A DNA stretch of 64,000 bases, from assembly GCA_949752745.1 (NCBI GenBank), contig OX457025.1:97963804-98027803 (forward strand), in the 5' to 3' direction. This DNA is from Protula sp. h YS-2021. Its lineage: Eukaryota > Annelida > Polychaeta > Sabellida > Serpulidae. Positions 35,136 through 44,129 of this stretch are shown piece after piece; the stretch's first letter is position 1; each line of letters starts with the position of its first letter. A model generated the notes under the pieces. That model was not told where the DNA came from. It ran no database searches and saw only the letters and a list, made by a program, of their open reading frames with translations. The translations under genes and the position numbers were made by a program.

Positions 35136-38100
35136 TTAGGATTTAATTGCTGCTTCCGCTGCAATGAACGGACCTAAAGAATAAATACCCGAAATTTCGT
35201 CTTGGGAAAAATCTTTAAGGTAGTACTTAATAAACGCGTTAGGTGAAGCCCAACAACCCGTTTTGAGTATCTCTGATAATGACACGTTGTGAATGGCCCT
35301 AAGGGAGTTAGCCACTTGCCTGACTTGATGGGCTTTGATGTTTAACTCTGTATGAAGGGACGTGTCTGACTGAGATTTTTCATAGGCCGTGACAATTATC
35401 TCTTTAATGTACCGGGAAATAGTTTGTTTCGAGAGATCTTTATTAAATCCCGGCATATAGGAGATGATTAGTGCATTTTGGTTAGAAGACCTATAAGCAT
35501 CGGAAATCTCTAAGTATTGACGCAATGCTTTCACAGGACATAAAGAGATTAGTCCCGTGGGGACTTGTTCTTCTGGAAGGGATGGGAGTGCTATGTGATC
35601 AAATGTGCCCATCCCGTGGGTTTTGATGTGGGTTTTACCCATAAAGCCTGCCCTGGGCACGAGGAAAACCTTATCCCAGGTCCCATTTTCCTTGCTCACT
35701 ACTCTGTCCAGCGCGTGAATTTCGCTTCTCCTTCTGCCCGACGCCAAGGCCAAAAGGAAGGTAAACCTTAGAGTTGCATTCTTTGCAGATATCGAGGTTT
35801 CCCCAAATATATCCGATCTTTGCAGGAAACGAAGCACTAAGGCCAGATCCCATTTGGCTATGTTGGGCGCACTCGGAGGAGAATTGACTTTAAAATGTCT
35901 AATTAATTGAGATAGGGCCGAATCTTCCCCTGGGTCGTACCCTATGGAAGCTTTGAGTTTAGAGCCTATGGCTGCTCTGTATCCCTCAATGGAGCTCACT
36001 TTCAAGTGTTCGTTAGAAAATAAGTGGTCCAGAAAGTCCGCTACTACAGGTGGGGACGCTTGGAATGGGTCTAATTTAGACTTACTGCACCATGAGGCAA
36101 ATTTATTCCACTGGGCCCTGTATACCTTGGCTGTGGATTGTTTGTGGCTATTGACTATTTTATCCACTACCTTTTCCGAGAATCCTTTTTTCTTCAAGAA
36201 GGATTGGTCAGGCACCATAGATGTAGGTTCAGTAGGTGCGGGGCCGGGTGAAAGTGTTGCCAATGTGGTTGGGATAAAAGGCCCTTGTGGCATGGGATCG
36301 GAAGTGACTTGACCACCGAGCATTGAAGTAACAGAGCAAACCATGGGGCTTCTGGTGTCCACGGAGCTACCAGGAGGAGAAAACGGGGTTTCAATTTGAT
36401 TATTCTCTGGAGGACTTGGAGTAGGATTGCCTGTGGTGGGAAGGCGTACAGGACCTCCTGTAATGGCCATGGGCAATTGAGAGCGTCTACAGCCCATGCC
36501 GATGGGTCTGGGCAGGGAGAGACAAATTTGGGTAGTTGTGTCGTTCTGGAGTTTGCAAACAGGTCCAGGGTGGGAGGACCCCACGGTGACTGATTTACTA
36601 TCCATCGGAAAGATGAGCGTGCTAGGCACCATTCCGTGTGGATTACTTGGCCTTCCCTGGAGGCTAGATCTGCCAGAACATTGAGTTTTCCCGCCAAATG
36701 TTGGGCTATGAGGGTGATATGACATTGACGGGCTCGGTATAGGATCTTGAAAGCTAGTTTCGAGAGTGATAGGGATCTGGTCCCCCCCTGTTTGTTCAGG
36801 TATGCTATTGCTGTGGAATTGTCCAACAGAAATAGGACTGATTTGTTTTTGAGTAGATGGTTCAGTTTGTTTAGGGCTATCCAGACTACCCGTAACTCCA
36901 GCCAATTGATATGATGTTTGTTCAGAGAGGGAGACCATATCCCTTTCCATACTTGGCCCTGACAGTGAATCCCCCAACCTTTTTGTGACGAGTCCGTTTG
37001 AAGTTCTATTTCTGGGGCTGGGAAATGAAAAGGGACACCCTCGGTCATTACGATGGGATCGCACCACCATTGTAGAAGGGATTGTGCCTTCTCGGAAATT
37101 TCCGTTTTGGCTTGTGGGAACCTTCCTTGCCTTAGTGCAATCTTGACCCGTCTTTGGAAGGGTCTGTAGTGTAGATGGCCCAGGGGGACCGTCTTTTCGG
37201 TTGCCACTAAAAGGCCTAGAAGGGATTCCATTGCCTGTAAACGTACTTTTCGACCGATGGGAATTGCATTTATGGCTTGAGAAATTTTTAGGCACCTTTC
37301 TTCGGTGGGAAATGCTCTGGCATTTTTTAGATCCCATTTCTCCCCGAGAAATATGATGTTTTGCTTGGGAGAGAGTTCTGATTTGGGTAGATTGACCACC
37401 AGCCCGACTTGCAGGGCTTTTCTCACCAACCTTACCGTCTGTCGGTGGGCTATCTCCCTGTCCCGATGGGCTAACAGCCAGTCGTCCAGATATTGGAAGA
37501 CTAGCATGCCTTCTAGACGAGCCCACGCTTTCAGAACTCTCATTACTTTTGAGAAAACGTATGGAGCCGTGGAGAGGCCGAAGGGAAGTGCCCGAAACCA
37601 GAAACGTTTTGTGCCCACTTGGAAACCTAGAAATTTTTTGGCTGATTGATGTAATGGGATATGGAGGTAAGCGTCGGATAGATCTATCGAAGTACCCCAC
37701 ATCCCTGCTTGTAGGCTTTCTTTTATGATTTGGGCCGTGTCCATCTGAAATGTCGTTGTCAGAAGAAACTCGTTGAGGGTGGAGAGGTCTATGACTAGTC
37801 TCCACCCCCCTGATTTTTTGGGAACTAAGAAAACCCTGCTGAAGAAAGCTGTTTGAGCTTCGGGCATTTCCTCTATGGCTTCTTTTCTTAGTAGTGATAA
37901 AAGCATCTCTTGCAGAGCCAGATCCTTTTCCGAACCCTGGACGTAGGAGGTGGCCAGATTTTTTGGGGCCTGACTGGTGAGAGGTATGGGAACTTTGTGT
38001 CCCCTCTGATCCCGTTTGAATGGGAGGGAGTAGCCATTTTTCAGCCAACGGACTACCCGGCGGGAAGCCCCAATTTTCGCCCAATCTTGCCAAAATTTGC

Positions 38101-38189
38101 CTAGCCTTCCTCCTACGGGCCAGCAGTCGTTGTAGGATTGCAAATCTTTTAAGTTTTCTGCATTTATTAAAGTATCGCCAAGAGACCAA
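35136..38189 (-). CDS. DIRS A ORF3, tyrosine recombinase
   Basis: The C-terminal third is a tyrosine recombinase that would integrate the circular DNA copy. Catalytic residues are visible: Arg near 820 (ALASGRRRSEIHAL), His954 and Arg957 (AHQVRQVANS), Trp980 (TGCW) and Tyr989/990 (FIKYYLKDF). Residues 1 to about 660 overlap the RT frame and are Ser/Arg/Pro-rich with no domain, although they stay open for 2 kb here and in DIRS B. The frame is the same as ORF1: only the ORF1 TAG and ten further codons separate ORF1 from the first Met. It may therefore be translated as a readthrough product. The real N-terminus is unknown; a shorter protein from about 36300 is the alternative. Confidence 0.88.
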   Translation of the reverse strand: MVSWRYFNKCRKLKRFAILQRLLARRRKARQILARLGENWGFPPGSPLAEKWLLPPIQTGSEGTQSSHTSHQSGPKKSGHLLRPGFGKGSGSARDAFITTKKRSHRGNARSSNSFLQQGFLSSQKIRGVETSHRPLHPQRVSSDNDISDGHGPNHKRKPTSRDVGYFDRSIRRLPPYPITSISQKISRFPSGHKTFLVSGTSLRPLHGSIRFLKSNESSESVGSSRRHASLPISGRLAVSPSGQGDSPPTDGKVGEKSPASRAGGQSTQIRTLSQAKHHISRGEMGSKKCQSISHRRKVPKNFSSHKCNSHRSKSTFTGNGIPSRPFSGNRKDGPPGPSTLQTLPKTGQDCTKARKVPTSQNGNFREGTIPSTMVVRSHRNDRGCPFSFPSPRNRTSNGLVTKRLGDSLSGPSMERDMVSLSEQTSYQLAGVTGSLDSPKQTEPSTQKQISPISVGQFHSNSIPEQTGGDQIPITLETSFQDPIPSPSMSYHPHSPTFGGKTQCSGRSSLQGRPSNPHGMVPSTLIFPMDSKSVTVGSSHPGPVCKLQNDTTTQICLSLPRPIGMGCRRSQLPMAITGGPVRLPTTGNPTPSPPENNQIETPFSPPGSSVDTRSPMVCSVTSMLGGQVTSDPMPQGPFIPTTLATLSPGPAPTEPTSMVPDQSFLKKKGFSEKVVDKIVNSHKQSTAKVYRAQWNKFASWCSKSKLDPFQASPPVVADFLDHLFSNEHLKVSSIEGYRAAIGSKLKASIGYDPGEDSALSQLIRHFKVNSPPSAPNIAKWDLALVLRFLQRSDIFGETSISAKNATLRFTFLLALASGRRRSEIHALDRVVSKENGTWDKVFLVPRAGFMGKTHIKTHGMGTFDHIALPSLPEEQVPTGLISLCPVKALRQYLEISDAYRSSNQNALIISYMPGFNKDLSKQTISRYIKEIIVTAYEKSQSDTSLHTELNIKAHQVRQVANSLRAIHNVSLSEILKTGCWASPNAFIKYYLKDFSQDEISGIYSLGPFIAAEAAIKS

Positions 38190-38401
38190 GGAATCTCTGG
38201 GCGGTACTTTGGTTGGCTGCTACCTGCTCTGTTGCGGCGATGGACCCTCCTGCCTGGTGCCGTAATTCTGTTTCGGCTTCTTGGCTGGGGGCGGCCGAGG
38301 TTGCGCGTTAGGCTTTGACTGCTCTGAGCTCTGGTGCTGGGACCTCTTGCGCTTGAATGGACGTCGGATAGAGGACCGAGACATTCTCGACATGAATGCA
38401 A
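36194..38401 (-). CDS. DIRS A ORF2, reverse transcriptase / RNase H
   Basis: The RT copies element RNA into DNA and the RNase H removes the template. RT motifs: KSGGWRLVIDLS, SIDLSDAYLHIP (catalytic Asp about 239), LPFGLSTAPYVF and FQYLDDW (Asp pair at 306-307). RNase H residues: Asp470 (LQTDSS), Glu502 (NWLELR), Asp527 (LLDNST) and Asp578 (VLADLAS). Similarity to DIRS B begins only at GSSQPKYR, right at the ORF1 stop (about 38224). The upstream 59 codons are probably just the open frame behind ORF1. It lies in the +1 frame relative to ORF1, so translation needs a frameshift, a spliced mRNA or its own start. Confidence 0.9.
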   Translation of the reverse strand: MHSCRECLGPLSDVHSSARGPSTRAQSSQSLTRNLGRPQPRSRNRITAPGRRVHRRNRAGSSQPKYRPEIPWSLGDTLINAENLKDLQSYNDCWPVGGRLGKFWQDWAKIGASRRVVRWLKNGYSLPFKRDQRGHKVPIPLTSQAPKNLATSYVQGSEKDLALQEMLLSLLRKEAIEEMPEAQTAFFSRVFLVPKKSGGWRLVIDLSTLNEFLLTTTFQMDTAQIIKESLQAGMWGTSIDLSDAYLHIPLHQSAKKFLGFQVGTKRFWFRALPFGLSTAPYVFSKVMRVLKAWARLEGMLVFQYLDDWLLAHRDREIAHRQTVRLVRKALQVGLVVNLPKSELSPKQNIIFLGEKWDLKNARAFPTEERCLKISQAINAIPIGRKVRLQAMESLLGLLVATEKTVPLGHLHYRPFQRRVKIALRQGRFPQAKTEISEKAQSLLQWWCDPIVMTEGVPFHFPAPEIELQTDSSQKGWGIHCQGQVWKGIWSPSLNKHHINWLELRVVWIALNKLNHLLKNKSVLFLLDNSTAIAYLNKQGGTRSLSLSKLAFKILYRARQCHITLIAQHLAGKLNVLADLASREGQVIHTEWCLARSSFRWIVNQSPWGPPTLDLFANSRTTQLPKFVSPCPDPSAWAVDALNCPWPLQEVLYAFPPQAILLQVLQRIIKLKPRFLLLVAPWTPEAPWFALLLQCSVVKSLPIPCHKGLLSQPHWQHFHPAPHLLNLHLWCLTNPS
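38205..38229 (-). promoter_or_regulatory. Candidate recoding signal at the ORF1 stop of DIRS A
   Basis: The ORF1 end reads AGG TAG CAG CCA ACC AAA. TAG followed by CAGCCA fits the UAG-CAR-YYA leaky-stop context known from tobamovirus-type readthrough. The 25 nt around it are identical in DIRS B. Readthrough would enter ORF3; a +1 slip at AGG-TAG would enter ORF2. The same bases also look like a splice acceptor (CAG|GTAG), an alternative explanation. Confidence 0.5.
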
Positions 38402-40442
38402 AGTCTTGCGACAGGGAACGGCTCTCCTGATTGACTTTCTCGATCTCAGCCGGGGGAAATAACTCCTTCTCGCCGAGGATGGGGGCGTGGCGTAACTCTC
38501 TTAGTCCTTTAACGCTGGACCAACAATGTTGTAGGAATGCGTCCCGTCTAAGAAAAACCATGGACGTCATCAAAAAAGTTGCCAACTTGACCACGTCTCT
38601 AGTTGCCAGGGCCAAACATTCCAGTAGCTTGGAGGTCACCGGGTCACTGAAGCGTAAATCGTCCCATCGCGTTTTCAGAGCTTTTAAAGTATGGTCCTGA
38701 AAAGACATAATATTGAGAACGTGGCGGGAGGTTGTCTCAATAGTTTTGGCGTCCTTTTCCACCAGAGGTATGTCTGAGTCGTTACGGACGGACGGCATCC
38801 AGACTGTGCGTTTGGCGGGCTGCTCTAAAGCTTCTGTCGGCAACAAATCGTCCGATGGCCGATATGGGCCCGGTCTCACCGCGCAATGTCGTGAAGCGTG
38901 AAAACGGGACAAAGCACGCCCTTCCGCGTTGTCCATCTTCTTAAACTCTCTTGATCGCACTAATATGGCGTTGGCTATGCCCTCGCTAGTCGGAAGTGCG
39001 ATGAATGGATCCTGATTCATGGGAGCTGTTTGGGAGGTCATCCGAATCGGGGGATCCTCTTTGTCGAGAACTGGAGAACCGACTGTAACGTTCGCCAGGC
39101 GAGCGATCTCCTGGATTGCGTCTCGGAAAGGTACGTCTTCCGGAGTCATCGTAGACGACGTGACTGAAGGCGTTGCATTCTCACTACGAGGCGCAAGGTC
39201 CGGTGGAGACGGGGTCCTGATTGGGCGTCTTCCAGCCGCTGCTGGATCTTTCCAGAGTTTTTGCCCACTACTCGGAGACCTGACGTAATCCATCTCTCGG
39301 AGGGGAAGTCGAAACTGGGCTGATGGGAGCGCATCTCCCATTTCCTCATCCGGCCCCTCGTCCTCGGATTCCTGATCTTCCGAGCTTTGCGCTGACTCTT
39401 CCCTATTCTCCACAGCTTCTGAACGTGAGGGAGCTGCGCAGGTGGGAGTATAAATCTCCCGTTCTCGATTAAGTGGGATCGACGACAGAGGCGAGGTCAC
39501 CGAAGGAAACAAGTCGTCATCCTCTTCCCCGGCTAGGCCTGATACTTGACCTGACGGGGGAAACTCCGAAGAACCGGCATCGCTAATAACTTCTACTTCC
39601 GGTGGTTGACTGTTCGGGCCCAAACCAGAAGGTGGTGAATGGGACGGAGATGGATGCGTCTCCGGAGGAGGGCGTGAAATCGTAGCTGATGGTTTACGTT
39701 TACGCCGCGATTCAGAGGTCTGCTTCTTGAACTGTTGTTGTAGTTCTTGGAGTTGTTTCTGTAATTGAGTCTGTAACGACAGAAACGCAGAAAATTCACT
39801 GGGCAAACGAGGAACCTGAGGAGGAGGGGGGAGTTCCATCTGAGATGGGATCCCCAGTTGACCTGACATCGTCGAGAAACTTGTACCCGAATCCGTGTGA
39901 GTAACCGTGACCGGCTCTGGTGTGGGTACTATCTCCGAAACTGATTCTTTCTTAGCACCTTCCGTAGGACTAAGAGCCCAAACCTTCCTCAAAGTCTCTT
40001 TTTCCTTACCCTCTGGTACGTCTAGTTCAGCTACCGTTTCCGAATATGCTCTCCGCTTACGGGATTTTCTGCCTTTCTTATCCACTGCGAAGGCATCCGA
40101 CTCAGAGCCTGTATCCATTCGCACCGGTGTGGAGACCTGTTCTAAGATCACTGAACTGGCCTTGCGCATAGTCCCCTCTAAAAATTCTGGCGTGAGGAAC
40201 GGTGCAGAAGATAAGGCTTTCCTTTTATCCCGCCTGCGGTCGTTGCGAACCCTGTTTCTGTAAATGAGTTTCCACTCCTTCCCCGAAAGGTGGTGACACT
40301 CAGCGCACGTATTCCACTCGTCGCAGAGGGGCAAGTTTGTTCTCCGTCTACAACGGTCGCAGACTGAATGAGGGTTAAGAGCTGAGGGCGGATGTGTACA
40401 CTGCGGAAGCGTCGGTGGGTCCCGCAGACCGGCTTCTGTCAT
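38220..40442 (-). CDS. DIRS A ORF1, gag-like protein, 740 aa
   Basis: This is the putative structural, nucleic-acid-binding protein of the element; the function is inferred from position. The start at 40442 (MTEAGLRDPP) is chosen because DIRS B has MTEASLHSPP at the same place and because a conserved acceptor-like TTTTTCAG ends two bases before the ATG. The frame is open 48 codons further upstream but that part is not conserved. The N-terminus has cysteine pairs (CDRCRRR, CAECHHL) resembling a zinc knuckle. The middle is Pro/Ser/Glu-rich with a Gln-rich segment (LQTQLQKQLQELQQQFKKQ) likely to form a coiled coil. The C-terminal third is the best conserved with DIRS B (PVTSKLLECLALATRDVVK). The end is basic. 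Confidence 0.85.
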   Translation of the reverse strand: MTEAGLRDPPTLPQCTHPPSALNPHSVCDRCRRRTNLPLCDEWNTCAECHHLSGKEWKLIYRNRVRNDRRRDKRKALSSAPFLTPEFLEGTMRKASSVILEQVSTPVRMDTGSESDAFAVDKKGRKSRKRRAYSETVAELDVPEGKEKETLRKVWALSPTEGAKKESVSEIVPTPEPVTVTHTDSGTSFSTMSGQLGIPSQMELPPPPQVPRLPSEFSAFLSLQTQLQKQLQELQQQFKKQTSESRRKRKPSATISRPPPETHPSPSHSPPSGLGPNSQPPEVEVISDAGSSEFPPSGQVSGLAGEEDDDLFPSVTSPLSSIPLNREREIYTPTCAAPSRSEAVENREESAQSSEDQESEDEGPDEEMGDALPSAQFRLPLREMDYVRSPSSGQKLWKDPAAAGRRPIRTPSPPDLAPRSENATPSVTSSTMTPEDVPFRDAIQEIARLANVTVGSPVLDKEDPPIRMTSQTAPMNQDPFIALPTSEGIANAILVRSREFKKMDNAEGRALSRFHASRHCAVRPGPYRPSDDLLPTEALEQPAKRTVWMPSVRNDSDIPLVEKDAKTIETTSRHVLNIMSFQDHTLKALKTRWDDLRFSDPVTSKLLECLALATRDVVKLATFLMTSMVFLRRDAFLQHCWSSVKGLRELRHAPILGEKELFPPAEIEKVNQESRSLSQDFAFMSRMSRSSIRRPFKRKRSQHQSSEQSKPNAQPRPPPAKKPKQNYGTRQEGPSPQQSR

Positions 40443-40444
40443 AT

Positions 40445-41334
40445 CTGAAAAACAAGCAGAAGAAAAACACTGATGAGTAAACTGTACATGTCCCCAGTAG
40501 ACAGGTAAAGCATACAAGCAACAGATATTAATACTCTGGGCAATTAACGAGTGACAGTAGGCAGTACGACGACCACTCTCTTTCATCCAGACGTTACTAA
40601 CGTATTTATTGGCGTTTCAGGAATTCAGAACCAGATAAAACGCGAAACGGGACACCTGGGCCCATTTTCGGGATCCTCGGTCGATCCCGAAAACGGGATC
40701 TGCCCATGAGCCCGAAAACGGTACCCGTCCTTGGTGCCTAAAGATGGGATCCTCTATGGATGGGATCCTAATCCCGACTTAGGCCCGTCCCCTACGTGGG
40801 GGGGGGCATAAACGGGCTTCCAGATGCCATTTACGGCACCCTGGTGCCGTTTATGGGTTACAGCAGTCCCATAAACGGGCTAAAACTTAAAAATTCACCA
40901 AAATTCGCCAGAACGCCAAAAAACGTTGAAAGTCTGGACCAAAGAAAGTAGCGTCTAGAGGAAACTGGACGAAACTAACTGGTCTCATAGGAGTGTCTGA
41001 TACAGCAAAAAACGGGCCATAACGCGATGACACCTAAGCTGTAGCTGACTGGGAATCAAAGCAGGCAAAGTGGGCTGCAGAGACTCAACCAACTCCGAGG
41101 CGATGTGTGCACGAACTAGACTAAGAAGACACGTCCTGTAGCTTCCGAGTGGAGAAGAGAGGCACACTTCCCGGGACAAAAAAGTCTCCGCTACGTGTAA
41201 ACTCAACAACTACCAGACCGAAGTCACGAGTGCGACCGTATTGCTCTAATCCTGAATCAAATTAATCCAACATTACAGAGGATGAAGAATATCCTTAAAT
41301 GCAATGAAATAGAAAATTAAAAGCAAAATCGCAC
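40445..41334 (-). other. Predicted leader intron of DIRS A
   Basis: The candidate donor AAG|GTGCGA lies just inside the 5' terminal repeat and the acceptor CTGCTTGTTTTTCAG|AT is two bases before the ORF1 ATG. DIRS B has both sites in the same positions and relic C has the acceptor. The intervening 890 bases contain GGGATC/CCCGAAAACGGG palindromes and no ORF. Introns are known in some DIRS elements; this one is inferred. Confidence 0.5.
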
Positions 41335-41401
41335 CTTGCCTAGTTCCCCTTTTTCAACGAAAAAGTGGAGCACACAGAATTGCGTGTGTTGTCAACACCA
41401 C

Positions 41402-41580
41402 GCTTGAAGGGAATGATTGATGTCTTCGAATGACGTAAGTCTTCTCATTCTCGCTTGCTGATTGGCTGGAGTTGGAGGGAAAACAGGATGGAGAGTAGAG
41501 GGACCATTCTATTCACTAGAAAAATTTCATTTCTATTTGCGTGATATTATTATCCAGAAGGGAACCCATATAAAAGTGGA
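41402..41580 (-). repeat. DIRS A inverted terminal repeat (5' end of element)
   Basis: Reverse complement of 33641-33819. The 34 bases beyond it (41581-41614) are specific to this end and are copied in the internal complementary region. Confidence 0.9.
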
Positions 41581-41614
41581 GATAAGCGAATTCAAAGCTT
41601 TTACGAAGTAAAAA

Positions 41615-43090
41615 GCAATTCCACAAAAAGAGAAATAAAATAAGTATGAAATAACAACAATAACAGCACTAATGGGGAATACTGGGCAATAGCCAAGTCT
41701 GGGGGAGAGGGGGGCGGGCACTTGGTTATTTCACACCCCTACTTTTGCGCACACAAAATATGCAACAAAGCGAGGCACTTCTATTTATAACCAATGTTTA
41801 TAGTTATCCATTTTTTCCCAAACAGAACAGTGAGTTCTCGGCGTCCAGGCCATAACGTTTCGCTTTCTATTTTCTCACGCCAAATTAATTTCTATTGAAA
41901 TACATCTTTAATACTTTTTACATACCGATAGCGATGGATTCCCTTCCTTGGTGTCTCCATATACACGAAGCGTCTGGAACAAGCCGTTGGTTGCCATGGC
42001 CGCGCATCTGCACTATATCTTATTCATGTGAAAAAAAAACCGCAATTCAAATTGTTGCACTGCAAAACTTTAGGAGCGTTTGGTGGCACCTCGTGCGCTT
42101 ATTTGAGTATTGAAACGACGTTAACCATAGACGTAATGCCGATCGTGTTGAATGGCCTTGACACTGCACCACGTGTGCATGGGACTGCCTGAACCACTCG
42201 GTCGAGGATATTCCATAACCGCCATTTTCACGCGAAGCTTATCCTGGCAAATAACACCCACTTGTAGGCAAGCATTATCATACACGCCAACTGCACGCGG
42301 ATTTCCATGGACGCAAGGCGCCAACCCTGTAAGTATCACGAATACGCTCTAATGCTCGCGATCTCAACGTATGCCTCAGTCGGTTCGTGCCCACTGAGCG
42401 ACTCGCAGACTGTGCTCGGGTTATTATACACCGGCACGTTACCAGCGTTGATTTGACCCACTGAGCGACTCGCAGACTGTGCTCGGGTTATTATACACCG
42501 GCACGTTACCAGCGTTGATTTGACAAATGTTACGCATGCGCAGATTTCGCTAAGCAAGCAAAACCTTTTATTCACAGTATGTATATATGTGTGTGTGCAC
42601 AAGTAAAAATCGATATTGTGTTGTGGCATGACGCAGTTCAGGATCTCAATGCGCAGTTGTTGTTTTTTTCTCCGTTGCTGTTGTGACCTGGGGCAATCCT
42701 GAAATGTCCCCGCCAGACTTGTTTTTCGTCATTAGGCGATGCCCACAACCACCATCATACCTATTCTTATAACCTCGCGTTTTCAAATTGATAGAAATAT
42801 TAATGTTAATGTAGCATTCCCCCCCCCCTACCTTCGTCTCCCGCTCCGCCACCCCCCCCCCCCCCACCCCCGCTCACACCACCACCATACTTACACGACC
42901 AGGTCACAGGGTTGCCTGGGACTAATCTGCTCGGAATTCACAAATTGATAGACAGGCTGAGGAAAAGCACTCGAGTAAATAATGGGAATTCAACAATTAT
43001 AAATTCACAAATTCAACATGAATTACTGTTTTGGCATTTAAACTCCTTATGAACATTACCTATAATCGAATTCTATGAACTATCTTACAG
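41615..43090. other. Presumed IAP intron sequence, no gene
   Basis: Contains a G-rich tract near 41700, poly-C tracts near 42818 and 42852, and a short tandem duplication at 42390-42523. Frames at 41895-42113 and 42336-42629 have no motif. Confidence 0.45.
42390..42523 (+). repeat. Tandem duplication, 2 x 67 bp
   Basis: CCCACTGAGCGACTCGCAGA starts each copy (42390 and 42457), and both end GCGTTGATTTGA. The copies are identical as far as I compared them. Confidence 0.9.
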
Positions 43091-43305
43091 ATGTGAGAAG
43101 TCTTTTAAGTATTCTACCAGCGTTCGTTCATATAAATGGCTGCTAAATCTTCAGTTGGATAAGAAGACGCTTGGGATCATAGAGGAGGGAGCGTACCATC
43201 CGGAGCTAGCCACACTCGTGGAACGAATCAACACCTACGTCAACTTCTTCAGCGATTCGAGGAGGAGCCATGAGGAATTTGCCGACGCTGGTTTTTATTT
43301 CACAG
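43091..43305 (+). CDS. IAP gene exon: N-terminal half of a further BIR domain
   Basis: The acceptor ATCTTACAG precedes 43091 and the donor ACAG|GTAATT follows 43305. Codons start at 43092. The final part (VERINTYVNFFSDSRR, then FADAGFYFTG) is the first half of a BIR, up to the conserved Gly-Phe-Tyr-Phe-Thr-Gly. The exon ends in phase 1 and joins the exon at 55059 in frame, completing the domain. The upstream 40 codons (CEKSFKYSTSVRSYK onward) are interdomain sequence. The start phase needs two bases from the preceding exon. The exon ending at 33365 supplies none, so an unseen small exon or a different donor is implied. Confidence 0.75.
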
Positions 43306-44129
43306 GTAATTACACCCATTAACACACAAAAAAGCAGAAAAAAGGCGCGCTTTGTTGTTTCCACAATATTTAGTTCCCGGTGCTTGATTTGATAAGTAGT
43401 ACTCAATGCTATTCCTAACCGCTTTCCGTTTTTCGAAAGCTTGCTCAAACACAAAATAAAAGAAAAAAATAAAGGAAGGATTGATTAAGTTACCGCCTTT
43501 CTCTTTCGAGTTCGGTTTGAAAACCAATGGAATTGCCGATGAGCCATTCTCTCCGCTTCCGCTTCGTGGGAAATTTGTATTGACCAAGAAGTTTTTTTTT
43601 TTTTGGTTAACCCGTGATCTGTTAACAAAATCAGCTGTCGATAAAAAAAAAAAAAAAACGAAAAAAGAAATAGTGAGAGTGAGGTTCGAGGTGTTCCACG
43701 GAAAACCTGGGTCTTGGCGTAAAAAGTATAAACATAAAAAAATCATAAACGAGGCACTGTCTGTGGAAATGCAGAACAGTTGTTTTCTGTCGGGACAATT
43801 TATAAGGGGATTGCACAATGAAAAAGCCAAGGGGTGTTGCCTCGTAACGTAAAACACCCGATTCAACCAAAAGTTGTACGGGATTTTCAGATCACCTGCT
43901 TCCTTCTTTATTGGAATAATGCACTTGTTTCCTTCTGTCGAACAATTTTTTAAAACTTTTTCCGCAGGCGATTTATTTTAGTTTTTGTGCTAGGTAGTTC
44001 TTGTTTTTAATGATTTCATGAATGACGCAATCGAAGTAATAACGACGTCTTTTGTTTGTTTGTTTTTGTTTGTTTGTTTGTTGTTGTTTTTTTTTTTTTT
44101 GGGGGGGGGGGTGCAAATGAAATGTAAAA
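43306..44129. other. Intron sequence, no gene
   Basis: Poly-T and poly-A tracts (about 43592, 43645, 44088) and short frames without motifs. A frame on each strand at 43300-43870 overlaps; neither shows a domain. Confidence 0.45.

Larger units (their letters stand above)
33582..41614 (-). mobile_element. DIRS-type tyrosine-recombinase retrotransposon A, full length
   Basis: The 8.0-kb unit reads right to left: 5' inverted terminal repeat, leader, gag-like ORF1, RT/RNase H ORF2 overlapping a tyrosine-recombinase ORF3, 3' region, internal complementary region, 3' inverted terminal repeat. No long terminal direct repeats or integrase are present. That combination is diagnostic of DIRS elements, which are thought to integrate a circular DNA by tyrosine recombinase without target duplication. 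All three frames are open. It lies antisense within the presumed IAP intron. Confidence 0.92.

Noticed and set aside
33582..41614. LTR retrotransposon interpretation of DIRS A
   Set aside because: Ends are inverted rather than direct repeats, and a tyrosine recombinase is present instead of an integrase.
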